From the NCBI GenBank assembly GCA_028583605.1, contig CM053330.1:17695539-17759538 (forward strand): a DNA stretch of 64,000 nucleotides, given 5' to 3'. A model generated the notes under the pieces. It had not been told where the DNA came from, did no database searches, and saw nothing but the letters and a program-made list of their open reading frames with translations. A program made the translations under genes and the position numbers. This document shows positions 22,780-35,699 of this stretch, piece by piece; the stretch's first letter is position 1, and each line of letters opens with the position of its first letter. The DNA is from Dastarcus helophoroides (taxonomy: Eukaryota > Arthropoda > Insecta > Coleoptera > Bothrideridae).

Positions 22780-25054
22780 AACGCTCACATATTTCTCTTT
22801 ATTTTCAAAACTTGTTTTTTTATAAATATTTTTTTCCAAATTCTGACTTTAAACTCAAAATTTTGGTTTTTTTTAGGTATTTTGGCATTTTTCTTAAAAT
22901 AGTCTTTAAAATGCTTTCAGCAGGAAACTATATCATCAGTGACGGCGCCAAAGGGGGGTCAGAGTGGGCACGTCCTCTCCATTTTTGGTGGAGTGCCCAA
23001 CGAAATTTTATAATAGATATGTGCATTATTACATATAAATGGAAAAAAGTCGAATAACATATTATCAAATTTCTCACTTTAAACAACACTTTTAAACTCC
23101 ATTGTTTAAGAATTTTTTTATAAATGTCAATATTTTATCGAAATTTTGATTTTTTCCCAAATTTCCTGGTAACAATCAGAATTATTTTTTAAAAATTCTG
23201 AAATTCTTCGAAATTTGAATCTTTATTTTAAACTCAGAGTTTTGAGAATTGTTTAAATTAGAAAATACAAGAATTCATTTCAAATTTCAACTTGAAAGAT
23301 AAAATTTTAAAAAGAATTTTTCTAAAAACTTGGAAATTCATACAATGTAACCATGAAATTCGAATTTTTGGCTTCAAATTTGACAATTTTACTTTAAAGG
23401 CAAAATTTTGGTTTTAAATTCGAAATTTCTATTTTTTTTCTAAATGCCAACATTTTTCTTAATTTTTTTAAAAATTGCGAATGTAGTTTTAAATTTTAAA
23501 GTCATAATTTGATGAAAATAATTTAATATTATACGTTTAAAATCGATATCTTGAAAAAAATTGACATTTCTAAAAAACTGAAATATTTAATTTTGACTTT
23601 TTTAAATTAATTTTTGATTCATCAAAAAGGAGTTTTTAATAAAAAAATGTCGTTAATTTCAAACTTGTCTCAACTTTTTTGTCGAAATTTTGGTTTTAAA
23701 GTCAAATTATCAAAGCATTTCCAATTCAACTTGAAATTTTGATTTTTTTCTTGAAGTTTCGGCTTTCATAATCTCAAAATTTAGAAGGAGAAATTTTTAC
23801 TTTATTACCCACTTTAAAGTCAAACTTTTCAACAATTAATAAATGCTACTTTAAATTTGGTATTGGTAAAAAAGTTCGAAAATTTCTGAAAATATTGTTA
23901 AATGTTTTCAAAATTTTGAGTCTTTTCCGAAACTATAATTAAAATCTTTGAGCTTAGATTTAGAACTCTAACTTTTCATTCTTTTTTTCAAGGTCGGAAG
24001 TTTGAAAGGTCACAATTTTCAAAACATCGAACTTTTTGAAAAAAGACAGAAATCTGGATATTCGAAGCTTTCTAAAAAAATACTAAATTTATCAGTAAAG
24101 TCGACATTTATCAAAAAGTCAAAATTAAATACAATTATAAATTTTGAAAGAAGTCTAAATTTTGAAGAACAAAACTTTAAAAGGTCAAATTTTAGGGAAA
24201 AGCAGAACATTTTAAAAAAAGGGGAATATTTCAAAAAATCTTGAAAAGGTCAACATTTTAAAAAAGTCGAAATTTGCAAAAAGTAAACTTTTAGAAAAAT
24301 ATCGAGATATTGAAAAAATCAAAAACTTGAAAGGAGTCGACAATATCAAGAGTCAAAATTTTTCAAAGAAGTCAAAATTTCTGAAACGTTCAGAATAGTC
24401 AAAATCTTGAAAAAAGGTGGAAGTTTTAAAAAACTTTCACCAAGAATTTCAAATAAGGCAGAATAATAAAACAAACTGAAATTTCCAAAAAAGATTATAT
24501 ATTCAAAAAGAAAAGACAATTAAAAAGTCAAATGTTTCAAAAAGTTTAATTTTGCAAGAAAATTAGAAATTTTAGAAAAAATTCAAAACCTTTTTAAAAA
24601 GCCAAAATTTTAAAAAAGGTCAATTTTTCAAAAAGGGAGAATTAAAAAAATGGAAATGTTTGGAAAACTAATAATTTAAAAAAGTTTTGAGAGAAAATGA
24701 CCCTCCGAAAAAATAGATCAAAAAGTCAAATTTTGTATAAAATAGAGATTTAAAAAAATCAAAACTTTGAAAATCAAAATTTCGTCCAAATTCTTAGAAA
24801 AGTCGAATTTTACAAAAAGAGACAACGTTTTGAAAAAAGTAAAAATTTTAAGAATTCAAATGTTTAAAAAAATGGAAAACTCAAAAATTTCCATTTTATA
24901 GCAAGATTTACAAACAATTTCGATAAAAACCCAAATTTGGAAAAACTGGAAGCTTCATTTAAGTCAAAATTCTGAAAAGTCTGATAAGAGTGGAAATTTT
25001 AAGATGACGAGCTTTTAAAAATGTCAAACTTTTAGAAAAAGTATAATTGTTTTA
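22780..25054. repeat. AT array with abrupt orientation switch near 23950-24000
   Basis: Up to about 23950 the + strand is T-rich; from about 24000 to 25050 it is A-rich with words such as AAAAAAGTCGAAATTT, the reverse complement of the preceding word family. A hAT-like end, CAGTGACGGCGCCAAAGGGG, lies at 22937. No gene seen. Confidence 0.6.
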
Positions 25055-27452
25055 CGAGGGTAAATCAAATATGAACCGGAATTTCTATCATGTCGGAGTG
25101 AGAATGTCGGGAGTGTGCGCGTACTCTTAGACATGTTGGGATATCACGTGACTTCATGCGAAACAAGGTAAAAATTTGTCTCTCAGCTGGAAAGGTTCTT
25201 GTGACAGTATTTGAGATGTTAAAGGAGTTGTGTAAATCGATTTTCTGCATGAACGTCGTACAGTTAATGCTGCCTACTATGCCAGCTATTGGATAAAGCA
25301 AAACGTGCATATCGGCGGAAGAGGCGTGAATTTTCGGTCAGAAATGTGATTTTGCCTCACGACAATGCCCGCCCTCATTCAGCCAATCTGACATCAAAAA
25401 TTAGAGAAAATGCATTGGGCAACATTAGAACACCCTTCCTATAGTTTCGACTTATCACCAAGCGATTATCATATTTTTGGGTCACTGAAAGAAGCTCTAG
25501 GAGGTGAGCGATTCCATGATGAAGCTGCTGTTGAGACATTTGTGCGCAATTGGGTTCAAACACGCATCACGTCTTTTTATGATGATGCCATTAAAAATCT
25601 TCCAATTTGCTGGGAAAAATGCATAACAAAATCAGGAGATTATGTAGAAAAGTAGTTTTTTTTTAAGTTTAATCCACTCGCAAAGGGTAACTCCATTATG
25701 CTTTCAAAGCACTGCGAGTAGGATGCGGAAACAAGGATAAATGGCGATGAACCGCCTTCTTAAACAAGGATAGCTTGCAATTTTTGGGGAAAATTCCTTT
25801 CGGTAACAAGTTCCATAACTTGGAAGTTCTATAGAAAAAAGAGTCTCCGTAGACAGAAGTCCTCACTGTGTCAAGCTAGACCGCCTTAAGAATTTTGCCC
25901 TTGGGGGGATCAATCCTATTAGTTCCTGCGAGCATCTTCCATGATAGTACTTGTAGAAAAGAGACAAGTCACCAACCATACGTCTGTACTCTAGTGTTTC
26001 GAGAGAATTGGTTAGACTCTTGTCATCAATTAGGCGACTCGCTCTTCTTTGAATTGAATCCAAGAGAGCTAAAGTAAGTTTTGCGGCTAAACTCCAAACA
26101 TGAGAACAGTATTCTAGTGTTGGCCTAACTTGAGCTTTGTATAGTGTTAATAGCTGATGAGATGTGTAGTACTTTTTAGCTCTAAAAAAAGCCTAGCTCT
26201 GAGAGACGGATTTGGCAATGGCGCGCACATGATCGTCCCAAGAGAAGTTAGTACTCGTATTCACTCCTAGGATAGAAAGATTAGATCCCATCGGAAGGAT
26301 TTTACCGTCTATTAGTATGTTTGTTGCATTATCCCTTGATGGTTTCTTAGAGAAAACCGCGGCCTGAGTTTTTGAAGCGTTGGAGTCGACCAAATTGTTC
26401 TTACCCCATTCCAGAATAATCTGGAGAACCCGATTAATCGTCTGCATCTGTTGTTCCCTTAGTCGATCTGAAGCAGCGATAGATAATGGTTTGTCGAAGA
26501 AAAAAGATGACACAAGGTTACTATCATCTGCGTAGATGTATATAGGATTACAAGTTGAAACTAAGAGATCGTTTATGTGTAACAGAAATAGAGTAGGAGA
26601 CAGAAGAGATTCCTGAGGCACCCCTGCGTTAAACGCAAATGTCTCGGATGAGATGCCTTCGACGACGACCTGAAGAGATCTGTCAGCGAGAAAATTGGAT
26701 ATCAAATGACAGAGTCCAGGAGGAAGACCATAGATGTTAATTTGGTGAGAAGAGATCGGTGCCAGACTGTCGAAAGCCTTTGAGATATCCAAAGCCACAA
26801 TCCTAGCCTCACCATGTTTTTCCATAGCTGATTCCAGCAAATCGCCAGTGGAACGTTGTAGTCTAAAACTGTATTGCCTGTCGGAGATAATTCTATTTAC
26901 CTCCAGATATTTGAGAATTTCGATGTTGATAACCTTTTCCATAATTTTAGATACAACGCACTCTTGTGCGTTGTCTGAAAACAACTTCAGCAATCGAAGT
27001 GCCAACTTTAGGAAGAATAGGAGGTTCTGCGTTTCTCGAATCAAGATTGAAATTTTCAGCAAACATTAAGGCTAACATGTCAGCGTTTTTCTTGGAGGTA
27101 GTAGCAGTACTGTTATTTTCATCGAGTAAAGGTGGAAAATTTGAAGATGTAAAATTCTTTCCAATCGACTTTGTAAATTCCCAAAAGGACCTGAAACCGT
27201 TTGGACAGTTGATGAGCCTCTGGCGCATTTTGCGATCGAAATCACCTTTTGCCTCGTCAATAACCTGTTTACAACAATTTCGTGCATCTACAAATAGGGT
27301 CCGAATCTCGACTGAGGGATTATTTCGCCAACGATGATATGCGCGATTTTTGAAGGAGACAGCCCGAGCCCATTAGTTAATAACTTTTATGTATGTATCT
27401 TGTACCAATAAATGTTTAAAAACAATTCCGTTTCATATTCGATTTACCGTCG
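25055..27452 (+). mobile_element. mariner transposon, internally deleted, carrying a nested non-LTR element
   Basis: Terminal repeats CGAGGGTAAATCAAATATGA (25055 onwards) and its inverted partner ending at 27452 (ATTCGATTTACCGTCG) are each flanked by TA. The transposase part (25200-25655) keeps HERRTVNAAYYASYWI, LPHDNARPHSA, and after a frameshift LEHPSYSFDLSPSDYHIFGS and GGERFHDEAAVETFVRNW through a stop near 25655. This is the mariner C-terminal half including HDN and the PSDY Asp. The helix-turn-helix half is missing and a frameshift separates the two blocks, so it is dead. The 3' end resumes after the nested element at about 27373 (TTAATAACTTTTATGTATG). Confidence 0.88.
25654..27372 (-). 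mobile_element. 5'-truncated jockey-like non-LTR retrotransposon nested in the mariner
   Basis: The minus strand encodes a reverse transcriptase: RIVALDISKAFDSLAPIS, SNFLADRSLQVVVEGISSET, AGVPQESLLSPTLFLLHIND and IYIYADDSNLV (intact YADD catalytic motif), then the C-terminal segment ASRLIDDKSLTNSLETLEYR. The insertion begins with a T run just after the mariner transposase stop and ends in mariner 3' sequence. TAGTT occurs at both junctions (about 25653 and 27375) and may be the target duplication. The ORF has frameshifts (27228-26947 versus 27062-26193), and the endonuclease domain is absent. Confidence 0.85.
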
Positions 27453-27459
27453 TATAACA

Positions 27460-29880
27460 GCTAAAATTTTGTAAAGAACAATTTAAAACTTAAAAAAAAT
27501 CGATCGAAATACTCAAATAAGATGAAATATTTAAAACAAATCGAAATTTTCAAAAAAATAGTCAAAATTTTCTGAAAGTAGGTAGAATTTTTAAAAAAGT
27601 AAAAATTTTCAGAAAAGGCAAATTTTTTTTAAAGGCTGATTTTTCAAAAATACTCAAATCAAAATTTCGAAAGAAGGTGGGAATTTAAAAAAATTCGAAA
27701 TCTACTGATCAGAAAATTTGAACTTCGAAAGAGAACAATTTCACCTTCGAGATCATTGATAGCGAAGTTTCGTTTCATGACGAAAAAAAGCTCGTCAGCT
27801 AAAAGCTAAAGCTAAATAAATAGTAAAATTATGAAAATGACTCAAAAAAGTCACCACTTTTATCTCCACAAATTCATAGAAAATATGTGTGGACCAAATA
27901 AAAAAAAATTGACATTTTGACATTTTTGAAAAATCTAAGAGTACAGGAGCTCCAAATAGAGAGCTGTTCTCCTAAATGAAATATTTCTATTCAATACTTA
28001 TAAATCCTTTCAAAAAACAAAAAACAAAATTTTCGAAACGATTGTACCCACTTTGAAAATATGGTGCCACATTGTGCTTACGAGAGCTTGGTGCTATAAA
28101 GGGGCGTGGATATCTTTTTTCGTCATCAAAAATGTTTGGCTGTGACCAGTCTTTTGTCATCAAAAATATTTTGGGATATTTCGCGTTTATATTGTTTAAA
28201 AATTGTAATATTTCTCAAAATTTGCACTTTCGGCTTTCACTTCTTTTTCTCTAATTCAATTTTACCCTCGACATTTTCACCGTGATCTCGAAATTTCAAC
28301 TTTTCTAAAAGACATTTTTTTACATATTCAAGTTTTTTTTCAAACAATGTTTGCCTTTAATTTCTGATTTAGATTAGAGACCGACCGAAGTTTCAGTTTC
28401 TGTTTCGGCCAGTTTCGATCAAAAAAGCGAGTTTCGGCTACAGTTTCGGTTTCGATCCAAAATTGACCGTAACTTCAAATTTGAAGTTTAAATTCGGGCT
28501 TTTAAAAAAACTTAAAATTGTCAAAAGAAATTCGTTATTTATAAAACGAATTCAAGATTTAATTCGATACCTATTTCGTTTTTAAAGTCGAAATGTTAGA
28601 GAAAAGCCAATATAATTTTTAAATTTGAAATAAAACATTTCAGAAAAAAGTCGAAAGTTATAAATAAAAACTAGAAATTAAAAATAAAACTATATTCTCA
28701 AATGTTCGAGTTTAAACTGTAAACACCGCGAAGTTTTGGAAAACAGTGTAATAGGAAACTATTAAAACCTTTTTTAAAAAATTGAGTTTTAAAATGAAAC
28801 TTGAAAAATATGTTACGCCGAAAAACGTCTAAATTTGTAGTCGAAATTTTAGAGAAAAAATTAAAATAACCTAGATTTTTGCAAATAAACTCGAAAAAAA
28901 CTGATAATTTATGTAGGTATAATGAATGTTTTGTGTTTATGCCCAAAAGCCCAAATGTTTGACTTAACCTCAAAATATTCAAATTTTTTCCTCCATTTAA
29001 ATTCGAGATTTCATCAATCATCACATAAAGTTTCTGAGAAAACTTATAATATTCAATTTAAAGCCAAAACTTCGAAAAAATATCCAACATTTTTAGGCTT
29101 TAAATTTTGGGAATAAAAAAAAGAGTCCTTTAAATTAAACTTTTACAATAATTTGACTTTTTCACTCTCAAAATTTCGACTTTAAACTCAAAATTTATCA
29201 TAAAAATGTACAAATTTTTAGCTATGAAATTTTTAGCTGAGAGAAGGAGCTTCCAGCAAAAATTCACACTTCGCAAAAGATTCAAAATTTGTAATAAGAA
29301 ATTCAAACTTTAACACAAAATTTCTCGAAGAAAGCCGAAATTTTGAAACTTGAAATTTAAAATAAAAAGGTTTAAAAAGTCAAATGATTTAAGTTTTGAA
29401 AAAACTACTAGTATTCGACTTTTTGCTGAGAAACTTGTAGGAAAGACAAAGGTTTAAAACCAGAGAATTTAGTCAAAAATTTGAGAAAAGTTAATTTTTT
29501 TTAAATTGTTTTTTGGTTAAAAATTTAAACATTTTTATCAAATTCTAAATTAAAACATATAATTTTACAAAATTTCTGATTAAACTTGGAATTTGGAAAA
29601 ATAGTTATTTTGAAGAAAATCTCAAAAGTTAAATTAAAAAATCCAATATTTCCATTTTAATCACAAAATATTAACTTGAACTTGAATATGTGGTTTTTTC
29701 ATAACCTTTTCTTCAAAAGTTTGGTTAATTTAATTTGTCTTTTAAAACTTTTCTTTGAAAAATTCCTAAACTGATTATACATATTTTTCAAAATCTTGAC
29801 TTCAAAGTCTAATGGTTTGCCCCCCCCCCCTTTTTAAATTAAATGTTGTTTCCTAATATTTTCTCTTTTTACTAGCTGCC
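27460..29880. repeat. AT-rich degenerate sequence, both orientations
   Basis: A-rich array words occur from 27480 to 27740, then mixed sequence, then degenerate array words to about 29810. A run of 11 C at 29820-29830 ends the block. No coding exon or transposon domain was recognised. Confidence 0.45.
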
Positions 29881-31990
29881 TTCGTCTACTAAAAAAAGAA
29901 AAAGAATTTTTAGATCACCTTTTTGAAATTTCCGTATTTTTTGAAGAATTCAATTTTTTTTAAAATTCAACTTATTTCGAGAATTTTGGCATTTTAAAAT
30001 ACTCACTTTTTTCACATAGTCGACCTTTTCTCGTTCGAGCAAATTTTCATTTTTTTCTCAAAATTTTAATTTGATTTTGAAAATTTCGATTTTTTTTTTA
30101 AATCTTGACCATTTGAAAACTCCAACCTCTCCAAATTCTTCAAAATTCTGTATTATTTAGATATATTTGTTTTTTTGCACTTTTTGATTTTTAATAACTT
30201 TTGTCCTTGTTAAACATTTTACTTTTTCAAATTTTTAACTTTACTGAATTTTTTTTTCAATATATCAAATTTTTTTGAAAATTTTGAATTTATCTCGAAG
30301 TTTTGAAGTTTTTCAAAAATTTCTACTTTTTTCAAATGTTTGACTTTATTTTTGAAAATGTTGACCTTTCTGAAGATGACAGCTTGGCTGTCGAAACGCG
30401 TTAGAGCAACGTTTGTTGTATTTTTTAATCTTTCTTGGTTTCAGGGGACAAGTTCTGTATTTCAATTCGCAGATAACCAAGGACCAGTCCGTTCCACCAA
30501 ACCTTTTTTGAAATTTCGATGCGAAATTTCAATTTTTTTTTTGCAAATCTGACTGTTTTTTAATTCAATTATTTCTTTTTTTGAAAATTTAAATTTATTT
30601 TTTAAAAGTTTCAACTTATGCAAACATCGACACTTTCGAATGTTTTTTCTAATTCGACTTTATTCAGAATTTTGACCTTTTCTCAAAATTATGACTATAA
30701 AAATGCTGACTCTTTTGGAAAGTCTTCCTTCGATTTTTATTAAAAATTTTTAACATTTTCGACTTTTTTTAAGCATTTTGTATATATATTTTGAATACTT
30801 TGAAATTATAATCTTCTCATTTTTTTTTAGTTTTCACTGTTTTAAATGTTTACTTATTTTATTAATCGCAAGACTTTTTCAGTCGCCTTTCTTTGAGATT
30901 TTGATTTATTCTTCTAAATTCTGAATTTTTTGATAATGGTTACATAAAATTTTTAAATCTGTTCTCAAAATTGTGAATTTATTTTGATAGTGTTGAAAAA
31001 CTGACTTTTGAAAACTTCTACTTTTTTTTTAAATTTCCACCTTGGTCCAATTTTTGACAATTTCTCTAAGTTTGGACCTTTTCAAAAATTGCGACTTTTT
31101 TCAAAAATTTCGATTTTATTGTCGAGGTTTCGACTTTTATGTAAGTAAATTCAACCTTTATTTGAAAAATTCGATATTTTTTAATTTCCACTTTTTTGAA
31201 AAATTGAAAATTTTCAAAATTTCGACATTTTTAATATTTTCTAATCTTTTCTTTTTCAGAATTTTCACTTATTTTGTTTCGACCCTAATATGCCATAAAA
31301 ATTTCGACTTTTTCTCAAAGCTATAAGTTTTTCAGATTTTGATTATTTTGAAAATTTCTCCCTTTTTTTCAAAATTTTGACTTCCTATAAAAATTTTAAG
31401 TCGAAGCTTTTTTTTTCAAATTTCGATTTTTTTTAAATTTGGGGATTTTTTTTAAATATGATTATGTGGAAACATTATTTTTGAAAACCTTTACCTTTTT
31501 ACTATTTTTTGAAGTTCAAACTTTTAAAATTTGGACTTTTTTTTCAACACTTTTGTCTTTTTTCTGGAAGTTTTGACTTTTGTGTAGTAAACTTGAGAAA
31601 TTCGACTTTTTTTCTGAAAATATTCACCTTTTTTAAAAAATTGATTTTCATTTCAAAATTGCAACTTTTGAAATTTTTGATTTTTTCAAAATATTCACCC
31701 TTTTAAAAATTTTCTACTTTTATTATCGAATTTGGACTTTTTTTTGAAGTTTTATTTAAGTTTTTTCAAAATTTTTATCTTTTTTTAAAAGTTCGACCTT
31801 CTGTGAAATCTTCGTCATTTTTTCAAAATTTTTTGAAAGTGTTGATCGTTTTCTCGTAGCCTTTTATAATTTTGTTTTGATATTTTTTCGTTATTCCAAG
31901 ATTACATTTTCAATTTTTGCTTTATTGCTAAATATTTTGAGTGTATAAGTCCTTTATTTTTGTAAAACACCATTTTTTCCAAAATATCTA
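29876..31990 (+). repeat. T-rich array with conserved left edge; contains a hairpin repeat copy
   Basis: The left edge (TAGCTGCCTTCGTCTACTAA ... ATCACCTTTTTGAAATTTCC) is a diverged version of the left edge of the array at 43102. The body is T-rich array. At 30365-30500 a hairpin repeat copy is inserted: CTGAAGA (30370-30376), T, GACAGC, TTG, GCTGTC, GAAA, CGCG, TTAGAG, then the family tail. Confidence 0.6.
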
Positions 31991-32960
31991 GAGTCAAGGG
32001 CCGACATTAACTGTCCGCTTACTGCTTCGCGCCTGTTTTTTTTTTCTCTACATTTGTCAAAAATGATGTCGCGAATTGTTCAAAAACATCGTCCATTATG
32101 TTTTGTGCACTGGTGTAACATCATTGATGTTACACATAACACATACCAACTTATTGGTACACATGCCAGAGTATTGTACCATGTACCAACTTAAAATTGT
32201 TCTGGTACGGAAAAATATCAACTTTTTAAAATGGATCATATATTGATTTTTTTTTCTCTGGTTCAAACAATAAGTGTAATACCGCGACTTGGGCTTTCTT
32301 ACTATCAGCCTGCCCGCCGATAAAGCGGGTCCTATTTTGACTTATTTAGAATTCTAAGCATTTTTTTTAATTTGTTTTTTTTTGCATCCTATACTTTTTC
32401 TTCTTATAAATATATTTAAATTATTAATACTTGATATTACAATTGTATTTAATCTTAAACTATTATCTAAAATTGTGATTAATAATACAAATTTAAATCT
32501 ATATAAAATATAAATAATTTATTTTTTGCTTGCATGTGTGATATACAGTATCGGCCAGTACACTATTTGGATCTGCTTGCCAATGAGAATGACAAAGCAA
32601 ACTTCTGATATGAGGCAAGACGGAAAGAGAAACTAAATCAGCAGAGATACCACATGGTAATTTATTTATGTGTATCTCCTTTATTATGACCGGATAAATC
32701 GCTTCAGCGCTTCATAATCTTCTTAGATTCAACAACTTGGAGAATGATAAGGGTACATATGCAGCGCACGTGTCACCTGGTACCGATTGGCATTATTTCT
32801 ACATGGACTTACGACTGGACCGAATCTGCATTAAATAAATTATCCTTTAGTAGCCCGTCCGTCGCGGGCCTAAGGAGCATACAACGCATGCGGGCGGCAC
32901 TATCGAGGAGGCGTCAACAGGCATGTAGTCAGGGATTTATTCCAAATTAAAAATACTTCA
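31991..32960. other. Unassigned segment with one perfect palindrome
   Basis: More balanced composition than the arrays. It holds the palindrome GTGTAACATCA, T, TGATGTTACAC at 32113-32135. A 68-codon frame at 32744-32950 has no recognisable domain and no splice or start support. Nothing else was seen. Confidence 0.3.
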
Positions 32961-35500
32961 AAATCGAATTTTCCGAACTTTTAAACTCAAATATTTCATA
33001 TTGTTTCTTAAATTGTGATAGTAATCCGAAAATGTTAGTTAAAAATTCGCGGAAAAAACCGAAGTTTCTAGTTTTTTCAGTTAATACTGAAAAAAGTGGA
33101 ACTTCAAAAAAAAATTTAAAATCTCTTGAAAAAAACGAAGTTTTGAGTTTATGCCAACAATTTAAGGGAAAAAGTAAAAATTTAAAATAAGAACTCGGAT
33201 TTTTGCGAAAAAAAATTTTAAAAATAAAGCAAAAATCTTCCCAAAAAGCTACCGTATACATTTAGTTTTATTGAAAATAATAAAAAAGTATAAATTTAAT
33301 ATTCAGAATTTAGGAAATAACTTCCAGCCAAAAAAGAGGAAATTTTAGCAAAATGTTTGGATGAAACTCGATAAAAAAGTAAAACTTTTGAAAAAAAAAA
33401 ATATTTTGAAAATGTTCGGCACTTTAAGAAAAAAACTGAAGATTAATCGCGATTCCAAGCGCTACTTTGTTAGACGCTTCGCTATCGGCCGAAGAAAAGT
33501 GTTTTCATTAATTTTATATAAAATAGGCCTTTTGTTAATTTATAAGGTTTTTAAAGATGTTTAAATTCGAAGTCTGGTAATTAGTTAATTGTTAAATAAA
33601 AGCTACTAAAGTAATTTCCTTTTGTGGAGATCTTATGACAAGATTAAGTTGTATACTTAATAGGAAAACTTGCAATGTTTTTAACTGTCATAACATTATA
33701 ATTTAGATATTAAATATACTATCTAAACTATTAAGAAATTTAGTTTTTTTGGGTTTTTCATGGTTTAAAGAATTAATAATTACCAGATTGATTATAACAA
33801 TTATAAATGTAGCAAAATTATATCATATTAGGTATGGTTGCCATAAAACCTCAGCCAAGGAAAAAACATATTAGCAACGCTAATTTAATAATTATTATTC
33901 TACTTATAGTCTAAACGAAAAATCTAAAATTTTATGTAAAATCAATGAAACCATTTTTTCCAGCAGATTTTTTTTCTTTTACACGTTTAGATGATTTCGT
34001 CAATTTGTCAAATTTTTGAATTAATATTTAATAACATAATGAAAAAGAATTTTACTTGCTATGTTTTGGAAATAATTGCGAAAAACTGGACTGCTTTTTT
34101 CAAATCTTCATTTGTTAATAACAGCGGCAATTGTTTATGTGTCGATATTTAAATCCAGAAATTCCGACTTTTTTCTCAAAATGAAAAACTATAAATTTCC
34201 AGAAAAAATAAAACTTCGGAGAAAATAATAAAAATTAACCAACATTAGTCGAATAATGTTGTATAAAATTTTACTTTCTTCTTTAAAATTTGAAATCTAA
34301 ATTTCAGATTTTAAAACTGATATTTATCGAATTTAAATACAAACTTTGGTTGCTATTCCTGCAACTTTGAATTTATAAAGGGAACATTTTGCAAAAAAAG
34401 AAAAAAATGTGAGAAAAATACACAATTCGTTGAAAAATCAGAAATGTTTAAACGAATTTCTGGAGTTGAGAAATTTGAGTTTGGACTGAAAATTTTAACA
34501 AAAAAAAAGTGTAATTTTCGATAAAGCATACTTTTTTAAAATATAAATATTCTAGAAATTACTACTTTTTTCTGAAATTTCATAAGTTATTTAAATTTAA
34601 AGATTTAATTTTAGATTTTTATTTTTTGACTTAAAATTTTGACCTTTAATTTGAATTTCTAGAAAAAAAAGGTTGAATTTGGAAGTAAAAATTTAAACTT
34701 TTCATGACTTAAAATCTAAACTCCAAATTAAAAACAAAAAAAAATATTACATTTCAATCAAGAAAACACTCAACATTTAGACATTTTTTGGGGGGAAATT
34801 GTGAACTTTTTTTGGAAATTCTTCTTTTTTCTCGAAATTTGAACATTAAATTAAAAATGAATTGTAAATTTTCGACTTTAAAGTCGAATTTTTTTCAATT
34901 TTTAAACTCAACTTTTCAATGTTGTTGCAATTTTAAAACTGCGACAAATATGAGAAAAGGTTACTTTAAAAATCTGAGAAAAAATTTGAAATTTTGATAA
35001 AAAAAGTTTCTGGAAAAACCAAAATTTTGGAAAAATTTTAAATGTTATAAAAATAAAAAACCAGAGATTTAGAGTTAGAACTATTATAATTTTAATATTT
35101 TGAGAATAAATTTAAAATTCTTTTAAGCACTTTTACTTTCTTAAAAAATTCCTAATTAGTTACTTCAAATTTTATTTATTTATTTTCTTACTTAAATTTT
35201 ATATTTCAAAGCCGATTTTTTACATTAAATTCAAACTTTTAATCTTGTTTTTGAAATTCGTTAAGAATGGTTTCTGAAATTTCGATTTTCAATTCGAACT
35301 TCCGAATTTTAACTCAAACTTTCAAAAATAAGTTAGATTTTTAAATTCAATCATTTTTTTAAATGAAAATTAAAATTTTAAGTTTAAATGATTGTCTTGA
35401 CATTTTAAGGAAAAAAATGAGATTACGAAAAAAGTCCACGATTTAAGGTCATAATTTTAGAAAAGAGTAGAGTTTCGAATATAAACTCGAAATGCGGACG
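32961..35500. repeat. AT-rich degenerate sequence, mixed orientation
   Basis: Array words (TTTCGACTTT / AAAGTCGAAA) appear throughout with poor periodicity. No domain-bearing frame. A 67-codon frame at 33361-33564 is Lys-rich, without support as a gene. Confidence 0.4.
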
Positions 35501-35513
35501 CCTGGGTTCTCAT

Positions 35514-35652
35514 AATTTGATAAGCGATTCTGTCGAGCAGTATTAAATTTATTGAATTGTCCAACAATTTCCACTCTTACCATCTTCTTACAGAATTCAA
35601 ATAATTAATTTGTCTTTACACGTCGAGCTGACCGAAATTATTATGTATTGGC
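35514..35652 (+). repeat. Left copy of a diverged ~140-bp direct repeat flanking a transposase
   Basis: AATTTGATAAGCGATTCTGT, CTTACAGAATT, TTGTCTTTACACGT and GACCGAAATT recur in the same order and orientation at 37059-37189, at visibly lower than full identity (roughly three quarters by eye). The second copy lies just upstream of the 296-codon gene. Confidence 0.7.
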
Positions 35653-35699
35653 TAACTCGAATGTTATTGTTATTCGATTCAGAAGAAAAAAGCTAATTA

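Noticed and set aside
27745..27815. A second hammerhead candidate (CTGACGAGC on the minus strand followed by GAAAC)
   Set aside because: The interval between core halves does not form stem II, the base before GAAA cannot pair with the first stem II base, and no stem I can be drawn.
33361..33564. 67-codon frame with a basic N-terminus
   Set aside because: It starts in an A-rich array, shows no domain and has no regulatory or splice support.
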